Part shown: positions 21,685 through 30,210 of the stretch, in pieces
Position numbering within the stretch: the first letter of the stretch is position 1
Layout: every line of letters begins with the position of its first letter
DNA from: Actinomadura cremea
GTDB taxonomy: Bacteria; Actinomycetota; Actinomycetes; Streptosporangiales; Streptosporangiaceae
Assembly: GCF_014648495.1 (NCBI RefSeq)
Contig: NZ_BMRF01000001.1
Coordinates: 310,001 to 374,000, forward strand
Length of the DNA: 64,000 nucleotides
Reading direction: 5' to 3'
Program-made: the position numbers and the translations under genes
Notes under the pieces: model-generated
Told to the model about the DNA's origin: nothing
What the model saw: only the letters and a program-made list of their open reading frames with translations
Databases searched by the model: none

Positions 21685-22565
21685 GCTCTCCCGAGTTCGA
21701 CGGTGCGGAACAGTCCGCGCGGACGGGCGACGAGGACGGCGAGCAGCAGGCCGAACGTGATGGCGTCCTGGAAGGAGGCGGAGATGTACTGCGCCGACAT
21801 CACCTGGATGACGCCGATCAGGAACCCGCCGAACGCGGCGCCGCGGACGTCGCCCATGCCGCCGATGACGACGGCCGCGAAGCCGTGCAGGAGCAGGCCG
21901 TCGCCGAGGCCGAACGTGAAGGTCTGCCCGGCGGCGAAGAACACGCCCGCCAGACCCGTCGCGGCGCCGGCCAGGGCCGCGGCGGTGAGGATCGCGACCC
22001 GCGGGTCGACCCCGCCGAGCATCGCGGCGCCGCGGTCGTGGCCGACGGCGCGGATCGCCTTGCCGAGCCTGGTGCGGCGCAGGACGAGGTGGATCGCGGC
22101 GGTCACCGCGACCGCGCACACGATCGCGAGGATCTGCGTCATCAGCACCCGGACGCCGCCGATCTGCAGGAGGCCGTCCGGCACCGTGCCCGGCGGGAAC
22201 CCGAGCGGCGCGGCGCCGGTGGCGAGGCTCGCCGCCTCGCGCAGCGCGATCCACAGCGCGACGCTGGTGATGATGGTGCCGAGGAGCTGCTCGCCGCCGC
22301 GCGAGCGCAGCGGCTGGAAGGCGATCTGGTCGACCGCGACGGCGGTCAGCGCACCGGCCGCGGCCCCCGCGACGACGGCCACCGCGAACGGCAGCCCCGC
22401 CTCGGTGACCGCCCAGTAGGCGGCGAGCGCGCCCCAGGTCGCGTAGACGCCCTGGGCGAGGTTCAGGATCCGCATGGTGGAGAACACCACGCCGAACCCG
22501 ACCGCGAACAGCGCGTACACGGCGCCGAGCGAGATCCCGTTCACGAGTTGCTGGAAGAACAGCAT
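21681..22565 (-). CDS. livH: Branched-chain-type ABC permease, LivH-like
   Basis: 294-residue permease. LVNGISLGAVYALFAVGFGVVFSTMRILNLAQG is the standard LivH N-terminus, and AIRAVGHDRGAAMLGGVDPRVAILTA is the cytoplasmic coupling loop. The ATG at 22565 has AGGTGAG seven bases upstream and is preferred over an upstream in-frame GTG at 22577. It follows the binding-protein gene by 19 bases. Confidence 0.92.
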   Translation of the reverse strand: MLFFQQLVNGISLGAVYALFAVGFGVVFSTMRILNLAQGVYATWGALAAYWAVTEAGLPFAVAVVAGAAAGALTAVAVDQIAFQPLRSRGGEQLLGTIITSVALWIALREAASLATGAAPLGFPPGTVPDGLLQIGGVRVLMTQILAIVCAVAVTAAIHLVLRRTRLGKAIRAVGHDRGAAMLGGVDPRVAILTAAALAGAATGLAGVFFAAGQTFTFGLGDGLLLHGFAAVVIGGMGDVRGAAFGGFLIGVIQVMSAQYISASFQDAITFGLLLAVLVARPRGLFRTVELGRA

Positions 22566-22584
22566 GTGTCGGCTCACCTGCCCT

Positions 22585-23760
22585 TCACGCGGCACCCGCG
22601 CCCGCGGGTGCCCATTCGCGCTGCCGCCCGTCCCGCGTCCAGGTGATGTGGACGATGCTGTCCGGGGCGTACAGCTGGCCGTCCCGGAACTGGACGGTGC
22701 CGTAGATCGTGTCGTCGAGCCGTTCGATGTTCGACAGCGCCTTGGTCACGCTCTCCCGGGTGGGGTTCGCGCCCGCGTTCTTGACGGCCGTGGCCATCAT
22801 GAACGCGGCCATGTAGCCCTGGGCGGCGTAGGCGTCGGGGTCCGTGCCGTACTCGGCCTTGTAGCTCCGCGCGAACTCCTGACCGGCGGGGCCGGCCTTG
22901 CCCGCGAAGAAGTACACCGGGAACGGGACGTCGGCCAGCGTGGCGCCCGCGGCCTTGAACGCGCCGGGGCTGCCGATCACCTCGGTGGTGATGAGCAGGC
23001 CCCGGTAGCCGCGGCTGCGCAGCGCCTTGACCAGCGAGATCGTCGACTGCTGGAGCGTCGAGATGACGATGGCCTCGGGGTTCTCGGCCATGAGCCGGCC
23101 GGCGGCGCCGCTGAAGTCGGTCTGCGCGGCGAGCGTGTTGACCGTCCCGAGGTCGCGGACGCCCGTCCCGGCGAAGCCCTGCTTGAAGCTCTCGAGCTGG
23201 GAGACCCAGCCGGAGTTGTCCTGGGTGACCGCGTAGGCCACCGAGGCGGGCCGGGCGTCCGCCGCGACCTTCTGCGCCAGCCGCTTGTTGGCCTCCTGCG
23301 GCAGGGTGGTGGTGCGGACGACGTACGGCGGGTCCTGCAGCCCGAGGTCGGTGGCGCCGTAGACGTTCAGCGGCAGCTCGGCGTCGGTGGTGATGACCTT
23401 CACCGCACCGGCCACCGGGGACAGGATGCAGCACAGGGCGCCGACGACGCTCTGGTCGACGGAGAGCTGCCGGGCCTGGTCGACGGCCTGCGACGGCTTC
23501 TCGGCGCCCTCCTTCTTCACGAGCTTGATCGTGCGGCCGCCGCCCAGGTAGCCCTCGCGGTTGGCCTGGTCGACCGCCAGTTCGATGCCGTTGGCGAAGG
23601 TCCGCCCGGCGAAGGCCACCGGCCCGGTGAGCGCGGTGATGAAGCCGATCTTCACTTCGCCCTCCTTCGTCCCGCCGGTGCACGCGCTCGCCGGCAGGAT
23701 GGCGGCGATGGCCGCGGCGAGCGCGGCCATCGACCGGCGGCGGCGCAGTGTTGGTGCCAT
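22585..23760 (-). CDS. ABC transporter substrate-binding lipoprotein, LivK-like
   Basis: 391 residues. A lipobox LPASAC puts the lipidated Cys at 27. The periplasmic-binding-protein type I domain follows (VKIGFITALTGPVAFAGRTFANGIELAVDQ). This class binds leucine-like amino acids, but also aromatic acids, amides and short acids in catabolic operons. The neighbouring lyase, hydratase and CoA ligase argue for a carboxylic acid ligand rather than an amino acid. A Cys-Cys pair in GALCCILSPVAG is unusual. Confidence 0.9.
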   Translation of the reverse strand: MAPTLRRRRSMAALAAAIAAILPASACTGGTKEGEVKIGFITALTGPVAFAGRTFANGIELAVDQANREGYLGGGRTIKLVKKEGAEKPSQAVDQARQLSVDQSVVGALCCILSPVAGAVKVITTDAELPLNVYGATDLGLQDPPYVVRTTTLPQEANKRLAQKVAADARPASVAYAVTQDNSGWVSQLESFKQGFAGTGVRDLGTVNTLAAQTDFSGAAGRLMAENPEAIVISTLQQSTISLVKALRSRGYRGLLITTEVIGSPGAFKAAGATLADVPFPVYFFAGKAGPAGQEFARSYKAEYGTDPDAYAAQGYMAAFMMATAVKNAGANPTRESVTKALSNIERLDDTIYGTVQFRDGQLYAPDSIVHITWTRDGRQREWAPAGAGAA

Positions 23761-23796
23761 GGCGTCTCCTCGGACAGTGCTGTCGGACGGCCGCCC

Positions 23797-25467
23797 TCAG
23801 CGGGGGGCGGCGAGAAAGTCGATGTAGCGCCGGACGGTCGCGTGGACCGCCGCGGGGTCCTGATCGGGATACCAGCAGGTCGCGGGGGTGGACTCGATGT
23901 GGACGCCGTCCGGTGCCGCCGCGCGCAGGGCCGGGAGGTTGTCGGCCAGCATGTCGTCGGGCCCGGCGCAGATCAGCGCCGGCACCGCGAGTTCGGGCAG
24001 CCGTTCCCGCGTGGGGTAGCGGAAGGCCGCCGCGTAGCCGAGGTGGTAGGTCGGGCCGCTCTGCAGCAGGCCGACCGTCCAGTCGTGCAGTTCACGGGCG
24101 CGCGGGACGCGCAGCGGCCGGTCCGCGGCGGTGCGGTCGCGGTACCACGGCCAGAACAGGAACATGTCGCGCCGCATCCCCCACGCCCGCACGAGGTGGG
24201 AGCCGAACCGGTCCGCGCGCAGCGGCGGAAGGTAGTGCTCCAGGATGTCGGACGTGACGTCGGGCGGCAGCAGCGGCGGCGCCTCCAGGACGGCCCGCCG
24301 CACCAGGTCGGGGCGGCGCACCGCCAGCTCCAGCGCGATCACGGCGCCCGTGTGGGTGCCCCACAGGTGCACCGGCCCGCCGCCGCGCCGCTCGACGACC
24401 TCGGCCATCGCGTCGGCGAGCCGTCCGATGTCGATCGGGTCCCGCCAGGGCTTGTCCGACTCCCCGTTGCCGGGGAAGTCCGGCGCGATCACGTGGAAGT
24501 CGGCCGCGAGCCCGCGCATCAGCGGTTCGAGCAGCCCGGCGGACCCGGGCGCCGAGTGCAGCGCGAGCAGCGGCGGCGCCGCCGGGTCCCCGGCCAGCCG
24601 CAGGTGGACCTGCCCGGTGGAGGTGTCGACGAACTCCCGCCGCACCCCGGTGGCGCGTGTGCCGGAAGCCGCTCCGGGAGCCGCGCCGGACGGGACGTCC
24701 GCCAGCGGCAGTGCCCGCCGCGCTGGGACGGCCGGGACGGCCGGGGCGGGCAGGGCGGGCGGACGGCCGTGGGCGCGGGACACCCTGCCGAGCCACGACG
24801 ACACCGGGGACGGGCCGGTGCCGTCGGGCCCGACCGTCGCGGTGGGCGGCACGGCTCCGGCGAGGGGGTCCTCCCCCGCCCGGCACCACGTCTGCCACAG
24901 GGCCGTGAAGCTCTCGGGACGCTCGGCGAACGCGACGACCGTCCGGTCGAGCGCGGCGGGCGACGGCAGCTCCGCCCGTCCGGGGACGGTCGCGCGCGGG
25001 GCGCCGGGCGGGAACAGGTGCGCGTCCCGGACGAACTGCCACAGCCGCTGCAGGTGGGAGCCGTCCGCGCGGGGCGCGACGTCGGGCGGCGCCGTCTCGC
25101 GGGCGGCCGCCAGGTAACCGGGGTCGACCTGGACGAGTTCGCGGCAGCCCGGCACCCGGCCCGCCACGGCGGCGGCGAGGGCGCAGCTCATGTCCAGCCC
25201 GACGACGGTGTGCACGCCCAGCGCGGCCGCGACCTCGGCGAGCGCGTCGGCCGCCGGGCCGGTCCCGACCGCCGCGCCGGGCGCGGACCCGCCGACGCCC
25301 GGCAGGTCCGCGACGGCGACCGGGCGGTCCGGCGCCTCGAGCACGATCTCCTCGGCCAGCGGACGGCCCGACCAGCGGATCCCCGGCAGCACCAGGACGC
25401 CCGGACGGTCGCCGGTGAGCCACGCCCGGACCTGCCCGTGGGCGGTGTCGAAGTGGTCGCCGCGCAT
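23797..25467 (-). CDS. Tandem alpha/beta-hydrolase fold protein
   Basis: 556 residues formed of two alpha/beta-hydrolase-like halves joined by a Pro/Ala-rich linker (about 225-265). The N-terminal half has VLVLPGIRWSGRPLAEE, a strand-turn DLPGVGGS and an elbow GLDMS with Asp92 in the nucleophile position. The C-terminal half has PLLALHSAPGSAGLL, APDFPGNGESDKPW and the elbow WGTHTGAV, which puts His372 where Ser is normal. Catalysis is therefore uncertain; it might be an ester/thioester hydrolase with altered chemistry or a lyase-like enzyme. It starts one base after the LeuD-like stop, within the same operon. Confidence 0.8.
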   Translation of the reverse strand: MRGDHFDTAHGQVRAWLTGDRPGVLVLPGIRWSGRPLAEEIVLEAPDRPVAVADLPGVGGSAPGAAVGTGPAADALAEVAAALGVHTVVGLDMSCALAAAVAGRVPGCRELVQVDPGYLAAARETAPPDVAPRADGSHLQRLWQFVRDAHLFPPGAPRATVPGRAELPSPAALDRTVVAFAERPESFTALWQTWCRAGEDPLAGAVPPTATVGPDGTGPSPVSSWLGRVSRAHGRPPALPAPAVPAVPARRALPLADVPSGAAPGAASGTRATGVRREFVDTSTGQVHLRLAGDPAAPPLLALHSAPGSAGLLEPLMRGLAADFHVIAPDFPGNGESDKPWRDPIDIGRLADAMAEVVERRGGGPVHLWGTHTGAVIALELAVRRPDLVRRAVLEAPPLLPPDVTSDILEHYLPPLRADRFGSHLVRAWGMRRDMFLFWPWYRDRTAADRPLRVPRARELHDWTVGLLQSGPTYHLGYAAAFRYPTRERLPELAVPALICAGPDDMLADNLPALRAAAPDGVHIESTPATCWYPDQDPAAVHATVRRYIDFLAAPR

Positions 25468-25468
25468 G

Positions 25469-26011
25469 TCAGCGCTCCGCCGGGGCCCGGCGCCCGTGCT
25501 CGCGCAGCAGCAGGTTCAGGCTGCCGCCCGCCTCGAGCACCTTGACCGTCCGCTCGCTCGGCGGGTCGCCCGCCAGTTCCGTGCCGTCCGGGAGCCGGAC
25601 GGCCGCGCGGCGCCAGTCGACCTCCACCGGGTCGAAGCGCCGGACGGCCGCCGCGATGCCCGGGACGGTGACGAGCGGCATCCCGTTGTAGGTCTCGCCG
25701 CGCCAGAAGCCGGGCGAGAACGACTCGGCGAGGACGGCGCCGATCCCGAGGTTCCGCAGCGCGACGAGCGGCGGGTAGTGCGGGTGCCCGTAGCCGAAGT
25801 TGCGCCCGCCCACCACGACGTCGCCCGGCTCGACCCGGTCCGCGAACCCGGGGTCGAAGGCCCGCATGCAGACCGCGCGCAGCTTGTCGGGGTCGTAGTA
25901 CTTGATGTTCTCCACGCCGATGATCAGGTCGACGTCGAAGTCGTCGCCGAAGACCCAGGCGACGCGCCCGCGCAGGACGTCCGGCAGCACGGAGGTCTCG
26001 GTGCCCGTCAT
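25469..26011 (-). CDS. Aconitase-family hydratase, small (LeuD-like) subunit
   Basis: 180-residue swivel domain of the LeuD type. VAWVFGDDFDVDLIIGVENIKYYDPDKL and DVVVGGRNFGYGHPHYP (the GxNFGxGSSR-like loop with a GHPH variant) lead to the substrate-binding end. It pairs with the LeuC-like protein encoded just upstream (ATGA overlap). In leucine synthesis this pair isomerises isopropylmalate; placement next to a lyase rather than leuB suggests a catabolic hydratase such as dimethylmaleate hydratase (DmdB-like). That pathway role is inference. Confidence 0.88.
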   Translation of the reverse strand: MTGTETSVLPDVLRGRVAWVFGDDFDVDLIIGVENIKYYDPDKLRAVCMRAFDPGFADRVEPGDVVVGGRNFGYGHPHYPPLVALRNLGIGAVLAESFSPGFWRGETYNGMPLVTVPGIAAAVRRFDPVEVDWRRAAVRLPDGTELAGDPPSERTVKVLEAGGSLNLLLREHGRRAPAER

Positions 26012-27366
26012 GCCACGACCTCCCGCGGGTCGGTGATGCGTCCGGCGACGGCGCTGGCCGCGACGGTGTACGCCGAGCCCATGTAGATGTCGGCGGCGGT
26101 GCTGCCCATCCGTCCGGAGATGTTGAGGACGCCGGTGGAGATGCAGTTCTCGCCCTCCTGCAAGGGCCGCGCGTAGCCGAAGCAGAAGTCGCAGCTGGAG
26201 ACGGCGATGTCGGCCCCGGCGTCGCGCAGCACGTCCAGGAGCCCCTCCTCCTCCGCCTGCCGGTGGATCACCTGCGAGGTCGGCACGACGTTGAGTTGCA
26301 CGCCGGGCGCGACCCGGCGGCCCCGCAGGATCTCGGCGGCGGCCCGGATGTCCTCGATGCGGCCGCTCGCGCACGAGCCGATGAACGCCCGCGTGATCGG
26401 CGTCCCGGCGGCCTCGTCCACGCCGAGCGTGTTGGCGGCGCGGGCCGACCCGGGCAGGACGACCCGGGGCCGCAGCTCGTCGAGGTCGATCGTGTGGGTC
26501 GCGGTGTACGCGGCGTCGGCGTCGCTGTACAGCGGCTCGAACCCGGTGCGGGCGACCCGCCGGGCGTACTCCATCGCGAGGTCGTCGGGGGCGAAGACGG
26601 CCGAGACGGCGCCGGTGAACATCGCCATGCCGCACAGCCCCTGGCGGCGTCCGATGCTCATCGCCTCCGCGCCGGGGCCGGTGAACTCCATGACCTGGTG
26701 CGCGCAGCCGTCCGCGCCGACCCGGGCGATGATCTCGTGGATGAGGTCGCGGTTGTCGACGCCGGGGGCGAACGTCCCGGTCAGGTGGAAGCGGGTGGAG
26801 GCCGGGACGTTGAGGAAGATCTGCCCGCTGACCCACGCCTCCAGCAGGTCGCGCCGCACGCCCCAGCCGAGCGCACCGAACGCGCCGAGGCCGCTGATGT
26901 GCCCGTCGAAGTGGATGAGGAACTTGCCCGGGAGCGCGTACCCCAGCTCGGCCGCGACCTGGTGGCCGATGCCGCGCCCCTCGTGCACCGTGATGCCGTA
27001 GAAGTCGCCCCACCGGCGGGTGACGTCGTGCACCTCCCGCTCGCGCCCGTCGCCGTTGGACAGCATGTGGTCGATGAAGATGAGGTAGCGCTCGGGGTCG
27101 TCGACCTCGGTGATCCCGAAGTCGTCGTGCATCTGCTTGAACATCAGGTCGGTGTAGCCCGGGAAGTCGTAGGCGACCATGTGGTCCGGGCGGAACGGGT
27201 GGTTCTGCCCGGCGCGCACGTCGTCGAGCCCGCCCGCGCGGGCCAGGATCTTCTCGGTGATCGTCCGGCCCGTGGACGTGCCGGGCGCGCCGGACGCGTC
27301 CGGCGGTGCGGCCGGAGCCAGGACCTTCTCGGCGATCGTCCCGTCGCCGGTGCTGGTGGAAGTCAT
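26008..27366 (-). CDS. Aconitase-family hydratase, large (LeuC-like) subunit
   Basis: 452 residues. Iron-sulfur ligands appear as Cys332 (GSCASGR) and Cys392/Cys395 (SSCDFCFGYA), the aconitase [4Fe-4S] triad. IHFDGHISGLGAFGALGWG and VPTSQVIHRQ are family segments. The N-terminus is odd: the family start TITEKILARAGG (35-46) is preceded by a second, similar TIAEKVLAPAA (10-20), a small duplication. Canonical LeuC residues such as DHxxPT are replaced by DHMLSNGDG, so leucine synthesis is unlikely. It forms a complex with the LeuD-like subunit and probably hydrates a substituted maleate or fumarate. Confidence 0.88.
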   Translation of the reverse strand: MTSTSTGDGTIAEKVLAPAAPPDASGAPGTSTGRTITEKILARAGGLDDVRAGQNHPFRPDHMVAYDFPGYTDLMFKQMHDDFGITEVDDPERYLIFIDHMLSNGDGREREVHDVTRRWGDFYGITVHEGRGIGHQVAAELGYALPGKFLIHFDGHISGLGAFGALGWGVRRDLLEAWVSGQIFLNVPASTRFHLTGTFAPGVDNRDLIHEIIARVGADGCAHQVMEFTGPGAEAMSIGRRQGLCGMAMFTGAVSAVFAPDDLAMEYARRVARTGFEPLYSDADAAYTATHTIDLDELRPRVVLPGSARAANTLGVDEAAGTPITRAFIGSCASGRIEDIRAAAEILRGRRVAPGVQLNVVPTSQVIHRQAEEEGLLDVLRDAGADIAVSSCDFCFGYARPLQEGENCISTGVLNISGRMGSTAADIYMGSAYTVAASAVAGRITDPREVVA

Positions 27367-27383
27367 CCTCGACGTCCTCCCTT

Positions 27384-28250
27384 TCAGGTGGTGGCGGCGG
27401 GCAGGTACGTCTCCTGCGCCTTCTCCACGTCGGCGAACCCGATGAGGTCGACGAAGTCGTGGTGCGGCAGCGCGTCCGCGCTGACCTGCGCGGGAGGCTC
27501 TCCGGAGCGCAGCCGCCGCAGCGTCTCCCGCATGGCGCCGGTCGCCGACAGCAGGATCTGGGTGGGCAGCAGCGCCAGCCGGACGCCGATCTCGCGCAGC
27601 ACCTCGGGGGTGAGGTCGCGCTCCACCCAGGTGGAGGCGGTGAGGGTGGCCATCAGGGGGACGCCGGCCAGGTCGCGGCACTCGCGCCACTCGTCCGCCG
27701 TGGCGAACGTCTTGGTCACCGGCATGATCATCTCGGCGCCGGCGGCGGCGTAGGCCGCGGCGCGCTCCAGCGCCTCCCGGCCGACGGTGTCGGTGCGGGC
27801 GATCACCACGAGGCGGTCGCCGACCGCGTCCCGGACGGCCCGGATCTTGCCCGCCGCCTCCTCGACGCCGATCACCGGGACGGGGTCGCCGACGCAGATC
27901 GGGCAGCGCTTGGGCGACTCCTGGTCCTCCATGAAGACCGCGGCGACGCCCGCGTCGGCGAACCGGCGCGCGGTGCGGGCGGCGTTGACGGCGTTGCCGT
28001 AGCCGGTGTCGATGTCGGCGATCACCGGCAGGTCGCTGGCCTCGATGATCCGGCGGACCGCGTCGAGGTTCTCCGACATCGTGTAGAGCTCCGCGTCCGG
28101 GAGCCCGAGCGCCGCGGAGATCGCGAAGCCGGACGCGCAGAGCGCGGGGAACCCGGACTGCTGGGCCAGCCGGGCGGTCAGCCCGTCCCAGACGCCGGGG
28201 GCGTACACCACGTCGTCGGCCATGAGACCGCGGAGACGCGTCGCTGCCAT
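27384..28250 (-). CDS. Isocitrate lyase-like C-C lyase
   Basis: 288-residue TIM barrel of the methylisocitrate/dimethylmalate lyase group. VYAPGVWDGLTARLAQQSGFPALCASGFAI opens the domain. Metal ligands sit in IADIDTGYG (Asp79, Asp81) and FMEDQ (Glu109). The catalytic loop reads PKRCPICVGD with Cys116; typical members have KRCGH, so the Gly-His is replaced by Pro-Ile-Cys. It would cleave a substituted malate to an oxo acid plus a second acid. Start ATG 28250 has GGAAAGG at proper spacing; an upstream in-frame GTG overlaps that site and is rejected. First gene of the minus-strand operon. Confidence 0.88.
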   Translation of the reverse strand: MAATRLRGLMADDVVYAPGVWDGLTARLAQQSGFPALCASGFAISAALGLPDAELYTMSENLDAVRRIIEASDLPVIADIDTGYGNAVNAARTARRFADAGVAAVFMEDQESPKRCPICVGDPVPVIGVEEAAGKIRAVRDAVGDRLVVIARTDTVGREALERAAAYAAAGAEMIMPVTKTFATADEWRECRDLAGVPLMATLTASTWVERDLTPEVLREIGVRLALLPTQILLSATGAMRETLRRLRSGEPPAQVSADALPHHDFVDLIGFADVEKAQETYLPAATT

Positions 28251-28261
28251 GGGGAGCACCT

Positions 28262-28276
28262 TTCCGTATTACGGAA
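28262..28276. promoter_or_regulatory. Perfect palindrome, proposed IclR operator
   Basis: TTCCGTATTACGGAA has perfect 7-base arms around one base, 12 bases upstream of the lyase start. GGAA-N4-TTCC overlaps its right end (28273-28284). A closely related site (13 of 15 positions) precedes the IclR gene. Autoregulation plus control of the divergent operon by the IclR protein is inferred. Confidence 0.65.
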
Positions 28277-28515
28277 TAGATTCCGCAATGACAGTAGGTT
28301 TGCTTCCTGCGCATGTCAACGGGTTCACATCCGCGAAATCTTCTGCAAGAGTTGCTGGTCAACGAGTTGCGGACGGAACGCCGCCGCATTTCGGCCCGCC
28401 CGCACGTTGGTCCGCGATGCGAAACGACTTCCATGTACCCGCGGACCGGCGAGTGCGGGCGGCGCCCGCGGCGGGCACCCGAACACGCCCCACACGGCGT
28501 CCCCAGGGAGGAAAC

Positions 28516-30168
28516 ATGGACCGCGTCGTCGATCTCCTGTGCGTGGGAGGCGGGCTCGGCGGTCTCGCCGCCGCCGTGCGCGCGCACGACCTGGGCGCCG
28601 ACGTCCTGGTCGCGGAGCGCTCCGCGATGGTCGGCGGGGTGGCCGCCTACAGCGGCGGCTTCGTGTGGGTAGGGGCGTCCGGCCTGGCGGACGACTCGCT
28701 GGAGGCGACCGAGTCCTACCTCGACCACGTCCAGGGCGAGGACCGCCCGGTCGACCGCGAGGCCCGCCGCGCCTACCTGCGCCGCGCGGTCGAGGCGACC
28801 CGCTGGTACCGCGACGCGGGCGTCCCCTTCGAGGTGATCCGGGGCTGCCCCGACCTCTACCATCCGGCGCCCGGCTCGACCGAGGAGGGACGCCTGCTGG
28901 AGTGCGCCGTCCCGGGCGCGTCCCTCGGCGCCTGGCGCGACAGGCTCCGCCCCAGCCCGTACTACGAGACGGGCGTGGCCCGCGACGACCTCTACTCGTC
29001 CCACGCGCGCGACGGCGCCGAACTGGACCGGCTCCGCCGGGACGGCGCCGAGCGGGACCTGCTCACCCACGGCTCCGGCCTCGCGGGCGCGTTCGTCCGG
29101 GCGGCGCTCACCGAGCGCGGCGTCGACTGCCTCCTGAACCACCGGGCCGTCGAGCTGCTGATGGACGGCGACGCCGTCGCGGGCGCCGTCCTGGAGGGGC
29201 CGGACGGGCGCGTCACCGTCCGGGCCCGGCGCGGGGTGCTGATCGCGGCGGGCGGGTACGGCGGCGCGCCGGACGCCGCCGAACTGGAGGACGTCCCGGC
29301 GCTGGTCGAGTCGGCCCCGCCCGTGGTCGAGGGCGACGGCCTGCTGCTGGCGCAGCGGGCGGGCGCGGCCACCGTGCGCGGCGCGGACCCGTTCTTCAGC
29401 GTCGGCTTCCCCTTCCCCGGCGAGACCCACCCGGACCCGGACCGCCCGGACGAGGGCGTCCCGCTGCACCGGCCGCTGCTGGAGCACCTCGGGCTGCCGC
29501 ACTCGATGATCGTCAACCGGGACGGCCGGCGCTTCGGCGACGAGAGCTACTACGGCGCGCTGATCGGCGCGCTGCGCCGGTACGACGGGCGCCGCAAGCG
29601 CTGGGCGAACCACCCCTGCTGGTTCATCGCCGACGACGAGTTCCGCCGCCGCTACCGGCTCGGCCCCTACGCCCCCGGCGAGCCCTGGCCGGACGCCATC
29701 GTCTCGGCGGGCTCACCGCGCGAGCTGGCCGACGCCGCCGGGATCGACGCCGACGGCCTCGAGGCCACCGTCGCCGCCTTCAACGAGGGCGCCGCGCGCG
29801 GGACGGACGACGCGTTCGGCCGCGGCACGCTGCCGTTCATCCGCCGCGCCTACGGCGATCCGGACCGCGTTCCGAATCCGAACCTCGGCCCGGTCGCGAC
29901 CCCGCCGTTCTACGCGCTCCCGCTGTCGATCGTCGGGTTCGGCATGGGCACCCTCGGCCTGTGGATCGACGGCGACGGCCGGGTGCTGCGCCGGGACGGC
30001 GGCGCGGTGCCGGGCCTTTACGCCACGGGCAACGCGGCCGCCACCAAGGAGCTGAAGGGCTACGTCACCGGCCTCGCCAACGCCCGCAACTACACCTACG
30101 CGTACGCCGCCGCCACGCACGCCGTCGGTTCGCACGCCCTGGCCGAGCGATCCCCGACCGGTCGGTAG
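28516..30168 (+). CDS. FAD-dependent dehydrogenase (fumarate reductase/KstD-like flavoprotein)
   Basis: 550 residues of the FAD_binding_2 family, which holds fumarate reductases, succinate dehydrogenase flavoproteins and ketosteroid dehydrogenases. The dinucleotide-binding motif CVGGGLGGLAAAVRA (about 10-25), GVLIAAGGYGG, and the C-terminal FAD-binding segment GLYATGNAAATKELKGYVTGLANARNYTYAYA are clear. HSMIVNRDGRRFGDESYY fits the capping region. It likely introduces or removes a C=C bond next to a carboxylate. Start ATG 28516 follows AGGGAGGAAAC. It diverges from the lyase operon and is followed by the IclR gene. Confidence 0.9.
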   Translation: MDRVVDLLCVGGGLGGLAAAVRAHDLGADVLVAERSAMVGGVAAYSGGFVWVGASGLADDSLEATESYLDHVQGEDRPVDREARRAYLRRAVEATRWYRDAGVPFEVIRGCPDLYHPAPGSTEEGRLLECAVPGASLGAWRDRLRPSPYYETGVARDDLYSSHARDGAELDRLRRDGAERDLLTHGSGLAGAFVRAALTERGVDCLLNHRAVELLMDGDAVAGAVLEGPDGRVTVRARRGVLIAAGGYGGAPDAAELEDVPALVESAPPVVEGDGLLLAQRAGAATVRGADPFFSVGFPFPGETHPDPDRPDEGVPLHRPLLEHLGLPHSMIVNRDGRRFGDESYYGALIGALRRYDGRRKRWANHPCWFIADDEFRRRYRLGPYAPGEPWPDAIVSAGSPRELADAAGIDADGLEATVAAFNEGAARGTDDAFGRGTLPFIRRAYGDPDRVPNPNLGPVATPPFYALPLSIVGFGMGTLGLWIDGDGRVLRRDGGAVPGLYATGNAAATKELKGYVTGLANARNYTYAYAAATHAVGSHALAERSPTGR

Positions 30169-30181
30169 GATCCGGAACATG

Positions 30182-30196
30182 TACCGGATTACGGAA
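30182..30196. promoter_or_regulatory. Second proposed IclR operator
   Basis: TACCGGATTACGGAA matches the palindrome at 28262-28276 in 13 of 15 positions and ends 14 bases before the IclR start. It lies between the dehydrogenase and IclR genes, consistent with autoregulation. Confidence 0.55.
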
Positions 30197-30210
30197 CAGA
30201 GGGAGAGCCC

